A DNA stretch of 19,540 nucleotides from an uncultured Oscillospiraceae bacterium (GTDB lineage Bacteria; Bacillota; Clostridia; Oscillospirales; Ruminococcaceae). Where the stretch lies: contig CAKSJL010000029.1 of NCBI GenBank assembly GCA_934463345.1, forward strand, positions 1 to 19,540, read 5' to 3'. The first letter of the stretch is position 1. Every line of letters begins with the position of its first letter. The notes under the pieces are model-generated. The model searched no databases and was not told the origin of the DNA. It saw only the letters and a program-made list of their open reading frames with translations. A program made the position numbers and the translations under genes. Shown here one piece after another: positions 1-6,237 of this stretch.

Positions 1-1147
1 ACACCATACTTTCCAGATTGTAAAGATATTGCGGCGGTTCATCAGAAAATTTCCCGGTAAATATTCTGTTAAAATCCTGTATTACATAACCAAGCTTTAT
101 GGATTCTTGGAATAAATTGTTTTTTGTACACCAAATATTTTTGTTTTTTACGGCTTTAAAATCTGAAAGAAGTTCATTTTTGGAAATAAGTTCATCAATT
201 GAATTGATCTGACCACCTATATAACAATTGTAAATGATGAAATCTGCATCCTTTGCGGTTTCATAAAATTTCTCCATTTCCATTGTTACAGATCCAGAAG
301 AATTTTCATCTCCGATATCGTTTAGAATATTTTCGCCACCAGCAAGTTCCAGCATTTTGGTTATATAATCTCCCGGTCGTCTTGTTACTACCTGCCCAGA
401 ATTACTTATGTAAAAGAAAGCTGCTGTTTTTCCGGTACTTTCATATCCGTCCTTTAAAATGTTTTTTGTTTCATTTGCGTATATACTTTCGGCTTCTTCA
501 GATAATCCGAAAATTTCTCCATAAACTTTTATCCATTCACTTCTTCCAAGTGGATGAGACTCAAAGCTTGAACAGTCCACAAATACTGTTATGCCAAGTT
601 CCTCAAGTTTTTCTTTTACATCAGGACAATGTCTGATCATTGTTGATTGTATAGAAAGTTTGCAATTTCCAGAAATAAGAAGCTCGTAATCAGGTTCACG
701 ATACTTTCCTGCATAAAGCATAATTCCATTATTCATAGCGTTTCTGGCATAGTCAATATACCAGTTATCAGCCGTTGTGCAGGAAAACTTTATTGATTCT
801 CCACATCCTATTGCATCAATCAATCCCATTGCTGATGTAGCCGCCAGATATATATTGTCGGGTGACTGATGTATAATTTTTATATCACTGTCAAGTTTTT
901 CTGGTTTGCTTTTATCACCCGGTATAATCAGATACCTGTTCCCATCTTCAACTGATATCATGGAGTATCCATCAGAGTACCTGTCTATTGTGAATTTGTC
1001 AGCATATAAAAGTTCTGCTCTTTCTTTAAATTCAAGACCAGGTATCTCATATGGAATATTATTACTAACTTCATTTTTTTGAACACATGATGAAAACAAA
1101 ATTAATATAGCAATTGTAACCAGATAAAACATTTTATACTTTAGCAT
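1..1147 (-). CDS. ABC transporter substrate-binding lipoprotein, probable cobalamin/corrinoid (or metal-complex) binding; C-terminus beyond window
   Basis: The frame is open from the left edge to an ATG at 1147 (382 codons in window), so the C-terminal end is missing. I chose ATG 1147 over ATG 1132 because AAGG at 1152-1155 (and a second at 1158-1161) lies just upstream and it adds a basic n-region (MLKYKM). Residues 6-18 are hydrophobic and end in FSSC, with Cys21 as the likely lipidated residue; Phe at -3 is not ideal for a lipobox. The rest fits the two-lobed periplasmic-binding family of iron-siderophore and B12 receptors (FepB/BtuF type), for example the segment SAMGLIDAIGCGESI near residues 105-120. 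It overlaps the upstream gene by 14 nt and is probably co-transcribed from the cobalamin-riboswitch promoter. That makes a corrinoid the likely ligand, which is inference. Permease and ATPase genes would be expected further left. Confidence 0.8.
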   Translation of the reverse strand, partial: MLKYKMFYLVTIAILILFSSCVQKNEVSNNIPYEIPGLEFKERAELLYADKFTIDRYSDGYSMISVEDGNRYLIIPGDKSKPEKLDSDIKIIHQSPDNIYLAATSAMGLIDAIGCGESIKFSCTTADNWYIDYARNAMNNGIMLYAGKYREPDYELLISGNCKLSIQSTMIRHCPDVKEKLEELGITVFVDCSSFESHPLGRSEWIKVYGEIFGLSEEAESIYANETKNILKDGYESTGKTAAFFYISNSGQVVTRRPGDYITKMLELAGGENILNDIGDENSSGSVTMEMEKFYETAKDADFIIYNCYIGGQINSIDELISKNELLSDFKAVKNKNIWCTKNNLFQESIKLGYVIQDFNRIFTGKFSDEPPQYLYNLESMV

Positions 1148-1568
1148 GTTTCCTTTTCCTTCTTAAAAAAAATGCTGTAGAGGAAATTATGATTATAGCA
1201 ATACCTATTATAGGGATAACAGTTGTTGAGTTGCTATCCTGATTTTTAATAGTTGATGAGTCAAAAATAAGTGTGTACTCTATCATATGTGGAGTGCTCA
1301 TAGCTACTGTTTCGGCAGTTATAGGAATTTCAGTATTCAGACTATCTATATCTATCTGAAAAACAGAATGACCATTTTCTTTTTCAGGATAGTATTCTCT
1401 TTCATTAACTTTCATATAATCATAATTTGAGCTGCTCCATTTAATTTCAGCTTTCATTTTTCCGTCAGATATAGTAAGTGGGGTAGGGGACTCAATACTT
1501 GCTCTTCCAGTTCCACCACTCAAACTTACTTCTATTGTGTAGCTGCCATCTGGAATTCTTTCTGACAT
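1134..1568 (-). CDS. Small membrane-anchored protein with a Shp/NEAT-like beta domain, first gene under the cobalamin riboswitch
   Basis: This 144-aa protein has one compact domain (about residues 5-105) rich in beta-prone segments: DGSYTIEVSLSGG at the start, WSSSNYDYMKV near 44-54, and AMSTPHMIEYTLIFD near 89-103. A hydrophobic helix follows (about 116-135), with a basic tail RRKRKHAKV. The domain resembles repeats seen in Firmicutes surface proteins linked to heme or iron uptake; I tentatively compare it with the Shp heme-binding family, whose iron ligands are methionines. Here the Met in YDYM and the Mets near 89-95 are candidates by analogy only. The start ATG 1568 has a strong SD (AAAGGAG) right after the riboswitch terminator. 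Oddly there is no N-terminal signal peptide, and an in-frame stop at 1599-1601 rules out a longer protein. Regulation by cobalamin suggests a role in corrinoid capture, but the ligand is unknown. Confidence 0.75.
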   Translation of the reverse strand: MSERIPDGSYTIEVSLSGGTGRASIESPTPLTISDGKMKAEIKWSSSNYDYMKVNEREYYPEKENGHSVFQIDIDSLNTEIPITAETVAMSTPHMIEYTLIFDSSTIKNQDSNSTTVIPIIGIAIIIISSTAFFLRRKRKHAKV

Positions 1569-1585
1569 ATACTCTCCTTTCAGGT

Positions 1586-1617
1586 AAAAAAAGCGCTTTT
1601 ACAATAAGTAAAAGCGC
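1586..1617 (-). terminator. Intrinsic terminator at the end of the cobalamin riboswitch leader
   Basis: A perfect 10-bp inverted repeat (GCGCTTTTAC at 1593-1602 and GTAAAAGCGC at 1608-1617) with a 5-nt loop is followed on the minus strand by a run of seven U residues (1586-1592). It ends about 18 nt before the start codon at 1568 and directly before the SD. This is the position of the expression platform, so ligand binding would favour this hairpin and stop transcription. Confidence 0.9.
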
Positions 1618-1741
1618 ACAACAATAAAACGTAAATTTGTCAAACCAAACACGTTAATGAAATACTGATAAAACTAATTATTCAGCGTTTCTAAAATGTA
1701 CTGTCAGTTACTCGTGACATAGAAAATAATTTCTTGTACTG

Positions 1742-1925
1742 ACACAGGCAGGTCTCCTGACTTATATATCATTGCATAAAAAGCCCTTCCCAATCAATGA
1801 TCAGTGGCACATTCTTTCCATACTCCATAATTACAGTGACGAGTTCGTACAGGATTTTCACCTGTTTCCCTTTTCATCGGATCCAATTTTCACAATAGTG
1901 AAAACATCCGACACCATGCATCATT
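1742..1925 (-). promoter_or_regulatory. Cobalamin (B12) riboswitch aptamer
   Basis: Read on the minus strand, the region carries the conserved core of cobalamin riboswitches in the right order. First AAAAGGGAAACAGGTGAAA and the paired segment ending CACTG (about 1825-1878), then the B12 box GCCACTG (1802-1808), then AGTCAGGAGACCTGCCTG near the 3' end (1745-1762). CGGAT (1906-1910) and ATCCG (1878-1882) can form a peripheral stem. The boundaries are approximate. It lies between a near-consensus promoter and an intrinsic terminator, which is the usual arrangement for transcriptional OFF control by cobalamin. It controls the anchored protein and the substrate-binding lipoprotein downstream. Confidence 0.95.
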
Positions 1926-1952
1926 TATTCAATTGTAAAATAATCCTGACTA

Positions 1953-1981
1953 ATAATATCATACGACAGAAAGTTTGTCAA
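1953..1981 (-). promoter_or_regulatory. Sigma-A-type promoter for the cobalamin riboswitch unit
   Basis: On the minus strand TTGACA (1976-1981) is followed by a 17-nt spacer and TATTAT (1953-1958). The -35 is perfect and the -10 differs at one base. Transcription would start near 1945, about 20 nt before the aptamer. It lies only 30 nt beyond the tyrS stop codon. Confidence 0.85.
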
Positions 1982-2011
1982 GACATATTAAAATTTCAAT
2001 AGAGTATATGT

Positions 2012-3232
2012 TTATCCAATTGTTACCTTGCGGAAAACTTTTTTGCCCTTTTTTATTATAATTTCTCCATTTTCAAAATTTATTTTTGCAGCAGGATCAG
2101 TGATTTTCTCATCATTAACCGAAATACCACCTTGCTGTACCAAACGTCTACCTTCACCATTTGAAGCTGTAAGACCTGTTTTAACAAGAAGTGCAAGAAT
2201 TCCAATAGTTCCTTCTGTAATATCCTCAGCAGAAAGAATTGTGGTAGGCATATCATCACTTTTTCCTTTTCCAGAAAAAATTGCTTTTGCTGCTGCATCA
2301 GCTTTATTTGCTTCATCTTCGCCATGAACCAACTTTGTAAGCTCATAAGCTAAGAGTTCTTTAGCCTTATTATACTCAGCACCTTCCATATTTTTTTCCA
2401 TTTCCTCAATTTCTTCAATTGGAACAAATGTAAGCATTTTTAAGCACTTAATAACATCAGCATCTGAAACATTTCTCCAGTATTGGTAGAATTCGTATGG
2501 TGAAGTTTTTTCCGGATCAAGCCACACAGCTCCTTTTTCAGTTTTGCCCATCTTCTTGCCTTCTGAATTGAGAAGAAGAGTTATTGTCATGGCATAAGCA
2601 TCTTTGCCAAGTTTTTTTCTGATAAGTTCAGTACCACCCAGCATGTTCGCCCACTGATCATCGCCGCCGAACTGCATGTTACAGCCATAATCAGTGTAAA
2701 GCTTGTAAAAATCGTAGCTCTGCATTATCATGTAGTTGAATTCAAGGAATGTAAGTCCTCTTTCCATTCTTTGCTTGTAGCATTCAAATGTAAGCATTTT
2801 ATTTACACTGAAATGAGCGCCAACTTCACGCAGAACATCAACATAATTCAGATCAAGAAGCCAGTCAGCATTGTTTACTACAAGAGCTTTTCCATCAGAA
2901 AAGTCAATAAACCTGCTCATCTGCTTTTTAAAACACTCAACATTGTGTTCAATAGTTTCCCTTGTCATCATTTTCCTCATGTCAGTTTTTCCTGACGGAT
3001 CTCCGATCATACCCGTTCCGCCGCCAAGCAGGGCAATAGGCTTGTTTCCAGCCATCTGTAGTCTTTTCATAAGACACAGAGCCATAAAATGTCCTACATG
3101 GAGTGAATCAGCTGTTGGATCAAAACCAATATAAAAAGTTGCCTTTCCGGCATTTATAAGCTCTTTTATCTCCTCTTCATCCGTAAGCTGTGCAAGAAGC
3201 CCTCTTCTTTTAAGTTCTTCAAAAACTGTCAT
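2012..3232 (-). CDS. tyrS: Tyrosyl-tRNA synthetase
   Basis: This 406-aa class I aminoacyl-tRNA synthetase activates tyrosine with ATP and charges tRNA-Tyr in the cytoplasm. The HIGH signature is HVGH at residues 45-48, after FDPTADSL. The tyrosine/ATP pocket segment [14 protein letters not shown] lies at 187-200, and the KMSKS loop is KMGKT at 227-231, a common variant in bacterial TyrRS. The last 65 or so residues (ISVNDEK...) form the S4-like tRNA-binding domain. Length is normal for the bacterial TyrS family. The start ATG 3232 has a strong SD (AGGAGG, 9 nt upstream). A tyrosine T-box leader with its own promoter precedes it, so expression should rise when tRNA-Tyr is uncharged. No strong terminator follows the stop before the next promoter. 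Confidence 0.97.
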   Translation of the reverse strand: MTVFEELKRRGLLAQLTDEEEIKELINAGKATFYIGFDPTADSLHVGHFMALCLMKRLQMAGNKPIALLGGGTGMIGDPSGKTDMRKMMTRETIEHNVECFKKQMSRFIDFSDGKALVVNNADWLLDLNYVDVLREVGAHFSVNKMLTFECYKQRMERGLTFLEFNYMIMQSYDFYKLYTDYGCNMQFGGDDQWANMLGGTELIRKKLGKDAYAMTITLLLNSEGKKMGKTEKGAVWLDPEKTSPYEFYQYWRNVSDADVIKCLKMLTFVPIEEIEEMEKNMEGAEYNKAKELLAYELTKLVHGEDEANKADAAAKAIFSGKGKSDDMPTTILSAEDITEGTIGILALLVKTGLTASNGEGRRLVQQGGISVNDEKITDPAAKINFENGEIIIKKGKKVFRKVTIG

Positions 3233-3261
3233 TTAAATTTCCTCCTGTTTTGTTATTAAAT

Positions 3262-3296
3262 AAAAAATCCTCTTGAAGAATTTGTTCTTCAAGAGG
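3262..3296 (-). terminator. T-box attenuator terminator upstream of tyrS
   Basis: On the minus strand CCTCTTGAAGAA (3285-3296) pairs perfectly over 12 bp with TTCTTCAAGAGG (3269-3280) around a 4-nt loop, followed by A and six U residues (3262-3268). It starts about 14 nt after the T-box sequence, so its 5' arm can pair alternatively with the T-box to form the antiterminator. Confidence 0.95.
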
Positions 3297-3520
3297 ACGA
3301 TAATTGCTACCGTGGTACCACCTCAGTTTATCAGATAAAATCTGACCTTAAAAGTCATAATGACTTTTTTAGCTGTAACGGGCACACCCGTAAATCCTTA
3401 CTATTAATTTCAGAAAATAAGCTCAGGGGCGTATTCACAAAAATTCTGCTATCCTTTTACACCAACCAAGGACTCTCTGAATGTCAGAAGCAAATGTTAC
3501 TATTCCCATCACTGCATTTA
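3262..3520 (-). promoter_or_regulatory. Tyrosine-specific T-box leader (tRNA-sensing riboswitch)
   Basis: The canonical T-box GAGGTGGTACCACGG lies at 3310-3324 (minus strand). Its UGGU would pair with the acceptor end of an uncharged tRNA whose discriminator base is A, as in tRNA-Tyr. Upstream is a stem I with GAGAGTCC and GGTTGGTG elements (about 3455-3476). The specifier-loop segment GTGAATACGCCCCTGAG carries UAC, a tyrosine codon, at 3431-3433. A further hairpin (AAAAGTCA/TGACTTTT, 3350-3368) matches the linker stem III. The specifier and the downstream tyrS gene agree. Together with the terminator and promoter, this explains the whole 324-nt gap between tyrS and pyrE. Confidence 0.95.
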
Positions 3521-3524
3521 TGGT

Positions 3525-3553
3525 ATCATATCATAAAATTAAGTAAATGTCAA
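3525..3553 (-). promoter_or_regulatory. Sigma-A-type promoter for the T-box-tyrS unit
   Basis: On the minus strand TTGACA (3548-3553) is followed by a 17-nt spacer and TATGAT (3525-3530), with transcription expected to start near 3517. The -35 box begins only 4 nt after the pyrE stop codon. Confidence 0.85.
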
Positions 3554-3556
3554 GTA

Positions 3557-4207
3557 TCAAACACCATATTCAGACCTATACGCAAGCATTTTATCCAGAT
3601 ATTCTTTTCCAGGAATAATATCATCTTTTATTGCATTAATAATATCTTCAATAGTGACTATTGAGTAAACATTTATTCCGAAATCACGTTTTACCTCCTG
3701 CACAGCTGATAGTTCGCCCTTTCCCTTTTCCATTCTGTCTACGGAAATGATAAGAGCAGTTATATCAACATCTGCTTGAGCCTTCAATACTGGCAATACA
3801 GTTCGTATGGCTGTACCAGCGGTAATAACATCTTCAATAATAGCTATTTTTTCACCATTCTGCATCTTTTTTCCGACAATTACACCGCCTTCACCATGAT
3901 CTTTGGCTTCTTTACGGTCAAAAGCATAGTTTACATCTATGCCATATTTATTTGACAAAGCTATACTGCACGCAGCTGCGAGAGGAATGCCCTTATATGC
4001 CGGACCAAAAAGCGTATCAGCCTCAACATCATTTTCTTTTATGCACTGAGCATAGTATTCCCCTAGCTTTGCAAGCTGTGCACCTGTGTTATAGTTTCCA
4101 GTATTAACAAAGTAAGGTGCTTTTCTTCCGCTTTTAAGTGTGAACTCACCAAATGTGAGAACCCCACTGTCCACCATAAATTTAATAAAACTTTCTTTGT
4201 AATTCAT
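3557..4207 (-). CDS. pyrE: Orotate phosphoribosyltransferase
   Basis: This 216-aa enzyme transfers the ribose phosphate of PRPP to orotate, giving orotidine 5'-phosphate in pyrimidine synthesis. The PRPP-binding motif IIEDVITAGTA is at residues 123-133. The flexible catalytic loop DRKEAKDHGEGG is at 97-108, with the Lys and His expected in this family. The N-terminal segment LKSGRKAPYF matches the family's orotate-site region. Length is typical. It starts 2 nt after the nadE stop. Its SD (GGAGGT) lies in the last codons of nadE, so the two are almost certainly one translationally coupled operon. No other pyr gene is nearby. Confidence 0.97.
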   Translation of the reverse strand: MNYKESFIKFMVDSGVLTFGEFTLKSGRKAPYFVNTGNYNTGAQLAKLGEYYAQCIKENDVEADTLFGPAYKGIPLAAACSIALSNKYGIDVNYAFDRKEAKDHGEGGVIVGKKMQNGEKIAIIEDVITAGTAIRTVLPVLKAQADVDITALIISVDRMEKGKGELSAVQEVKRDFGINVYSIVTIEDIINAIKDDIIPGKEYLDKMLAYRSEYGV

Positions 4208-4209
4208 GT

Positions 4210-6126
4210 TTATACCTCCGTTATATTATTCAACTCATTGAGCCATATTTCAGCACATGCGTCACTTGGCATTCTGAAATCACCTCTTGGGGAAAGTGTA
4301 ACGCTTCCGACTTTAGGACCGTCAGGAAGACAGGAACGCTTAAACTGCTGTGCAAAAAATCTTCTGTAAAATATTTTTTCCCATTTCAGTATTGTTGCAT
4401 TACTGTACGTATTGTTAAATGTAAGCTTTGCCATTCTGAATATTTTTGAAGGAGAAAATCCAAACCGCACCATATAATAAAGAAAAAAATCATGAAGTTC
4501 ATAAGGACCGACAAGATCTTCTGTTTTTTGAGATATCTTTCCGTTTTTGGACGGTGGAAGAAGTTCAGGACTTACAGGTGTATCAAGAATATCAAGTAAA
4601 ACTGCTTTCAGAGTTTTATCAGAATTTTCAGTCTCAAATTCAACAAGGTGTCTTACAAGTGTTTTTGGAATTGAGGCATTAACCGCATACATTGACATGT
4701 GATCTCCATTATATGTCGCCCAGCCAAGTGCAAGTTCCGAAAGATCGCCTGTTCCTATAACAATACCATTTGTTTGGTTTGCAATGTCCATAAGAATTTG
4801 TGTTCTTTCACGAGCCTGAGAATTTTCATAGGTTATGTCATGGTTTTCTTCATTATGACCTATATCATTGAAATGCTGTAAAACACTATTCTTTATATTT
4901 ATTTGACGTAAGGTTACATTATAAGCGTTAGCAAGACTACAGGCATTATTATATGTTCTGTCTGTAGTTCCAAAACACGGCATTGTAACAGCTGTTATTC
5001 CTTTTGTGTCCAATCCTAATATTTTAAAGGCCCTGACTGTAATTATCAACGCCAAGGTTGAATCCAGTCCACCTGAAAGTCCTAAAACAGCACTCTGAGC
5101 TTTTATGTGTTTCAGTCTGCTCATAAGTCCGATAGACTGCATTGTAAGAATATCAATACATCTGCTGTCCAGTTCTGTTTTGACAGATGGGACAAATGGC
5201 TTTTTTGGAAATCTCCTTTCAAGAGATATTGGACTTTTAATCATCGAAAAACTTGATATATGAAAATTCCTGTTTTGATATGAACATGTGTTGCTTCTTC
5301 TTCGTTCACTAGCTATTTTCATAACATCAATATCAGCACAAATCATACCATTGCTAAATAACTTTGATTCACTCAAGATAGAACCATTTTCTGCGATAAT
5401 ATTGTGTCCCCCAAAAACCATATCTGTTGTTGATTCGCCAATTCCTGCGTCAGCGTATGCATATGCGCAAATAAGACTGCCGGACTGAGCTTTTACTATT
5501 GTTCTTCGGTAATCGGCTTTTCCTATTGTTTCGTCACTTGCAGACAAATTGAAAATTATCGCAGCACCATTTTCAGCAAGCTTTAATGATGGTGAATTTC
5601 CAACCCAAAGGTCTTCGCATATTTCAACACCAAAACTTAATTCCTGCATATCACTGCATCGAAACAGCTGATTAACTCCGAAAGGAACATCCTTGCCTTC
5701 TACATTTACATATTCCACAGTGTCAATACCTGATGCAAAATGGCGAGCTTCGTAGAATTCACTGTAATTCGGAATGTTTTTTTTAGGAATAAGTCCTAAT
5801 ATTTTACCTCTGTAAATTACAGCTGCACAATTATATAAGCTATTCATATATGCAAACGGCAGACCAACTATAGAAATAATTTCATGTTCCGAGGTCTTTT
5901 TAGCAATAGTTACAAGAGTATTCAAGGCCGAGTCTATCAGCGCTGTCTGCAAAAAAAGATCTCCGCATGTATATCCTGTAACAGAAAGTTCTGGAAACAC
6001 GCATATTTTCACATCTTTGCTTTCAGCTTCAATTATATTTTCAATTATTTTCATGCCATTGTAGTTACAATCAGCTACCCTAAGTTCCGGTGTGATACAT
6101 GCAATTTTAACAAAACCGTCTTTCAT
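4210..6126 (-). CDS. nadE: NAD+ synthase, glutamine-hydrolysing, two-domain
   Basis: This 638-aa enzyme amidates nicotinate adenine dinucleotide to NAD+ using ATP and ammonia released from glutamine. The N-terminal nitrilase-type glutaminase domain (about 1-280) has the Glu-Lys-Cys triad: E46 in FPELSVTGY, K115 in IPKKNIPNY and C170 in FGVEICEDLW. All three sit exactly six residues earlier than the E52/K121/C176 triad of the mycobacterial enzyme. The C-terminal synthetase domain begins near 320 and has the ATP pyrophosphatase loop SGGLDS at 351-356. It is close to the usual length for this form. ATG 6126 is the only plausible start, because an in-frame stop lies three codons upstream and the family N-terminus MKDGFVK matches. 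Its SD is 22 nt away, bridged by a hairpin described separately. It is co-transcribed with pyrE. Confidence 0.96.
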   Translation of the reverse strand: MKDGFVKIACITPELRVADCNYNGMKIIENIIEAESKDVKICVFPELSVTGYTCGDLFLQTALIDSALNTLVTIAKKTSEHEIISIVGLPFAYMNSLYNCAAVIYRGKILGLIPKKNIPNYSEFYEARHFASGIDTVEYVNVEGKDVPFGVNQLFRCSDMQELSFGVEICEDLWVGNSPSLKLAENGAAIIFNLSASDETIGKADYRRTIVKAQSGSLICAYAYADAGIGESTTDMVFGGHNIIAENGSILSESKLFSNGMICADIDVMKIASERRRSNTCSYQNRNFHISSFSMIKSPISLERRFPKKPFVPSVKTELDSRCIDILTMQSIGLMSRLKHIKAQSAVLGLSGGLDSTLALIITVRAFKILGLDTKGITAVTMPCFGTTDRTYNNACSLANAYNVTLRQINIKNSVLQHFNDIGHNEENHDITYENSQARERTQILMDIANQTNGIVIGTGDLSELALGWATYNGDHMSMYAVNASIPKTLVRHLVEFETENSDKTLKAVLLDILDTPVSPELLPPSKNGKISQKTEDLVGPYELHDFFLYYMVRFGFSPSKIFRMAKLTFNNTYSNATILKWEKIFYRRFFAQQFKRSCLPDGPKVGSVTLSPRGDFRMPSDACAEIWLNELNNITEV

Positions 6127-6194
6127 ATATTTTCAGGTTGAAAACCTGCTCCTTTCAACTTTAAAACTCGTTTGCATAAAAATGTGTACGAGTT
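6127..6194 (-). promoter_or_regulatory. Structured 5' leader of nadE with a hairpin between SD and start codon
   Basis: The minus-strand SD AAAGGAG (6149-6155) is separated from ATG 6126 by an exact hairpin CAGGTT-TTC-AACCTG (6134-6148) plus seven bases. Folding the hairpin gives an effective spacing of 7 nt. An alternative pairing, GTTGAAA (6153-6159) with TTTCAAC (6137-6143), excludes the first and places GGAG in a loop. Further upstream AACTCGT (6188-6194) and ACGAGTT (6165-6171) can form a 7-bp stem with a 16-nt loop. The pairings are visible in the sequence; their function is inferred. Confidence 0.55.
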
Positions 6195-6208
6195 CCTAAC
6201 TATTTATT

Positions 6209-6237
6209 ATTATACATTAATTTTCTTTTTTCTTCAA
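6209..6237 (-). promoter_or_regulatory. Sigma-A-type promoter for nadE-pyrE
   Basis: On the minus strand TTGAAG (6232-6237) is followed by a 17-nt spacer and TATAAT (6209-6214). The -35 lies inside the last codons of lnt, and transcription would start near 6202, about 75 nt before the nadE start. Confidence 0.75.

Noticed and set aside
253..636. Plus-strand open frame of 127 codons
   Set aside because: It is a shadow of the substrate-binding lipoprotein gene on the minus strand, whose frame is open throughout and family-like.
1772..2002. Plus-strand open frame of 76 codons
   Set aside because: It is antisense to the cobalamin riboswitch and its promoter, which explain the sequence conservation; no SD and no recognisable protein features.
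3350..3368. Hairpin AAAAGTCA/TGACTTTT followed by T residues on the plus strand, looking like a terminator
   Set aside because: There is no plus-strand gene to terminate; the position fits the stem III element of the T-box leader on the minus strand.
6165..6194. Inverted repeat after lnt as an intrinsic terminator
   Set aside because: The stem is 7 bp with a 16-nt loop and only a short T run; it lies downstream of the nadE promoter and is better read as part of the nadE leader.
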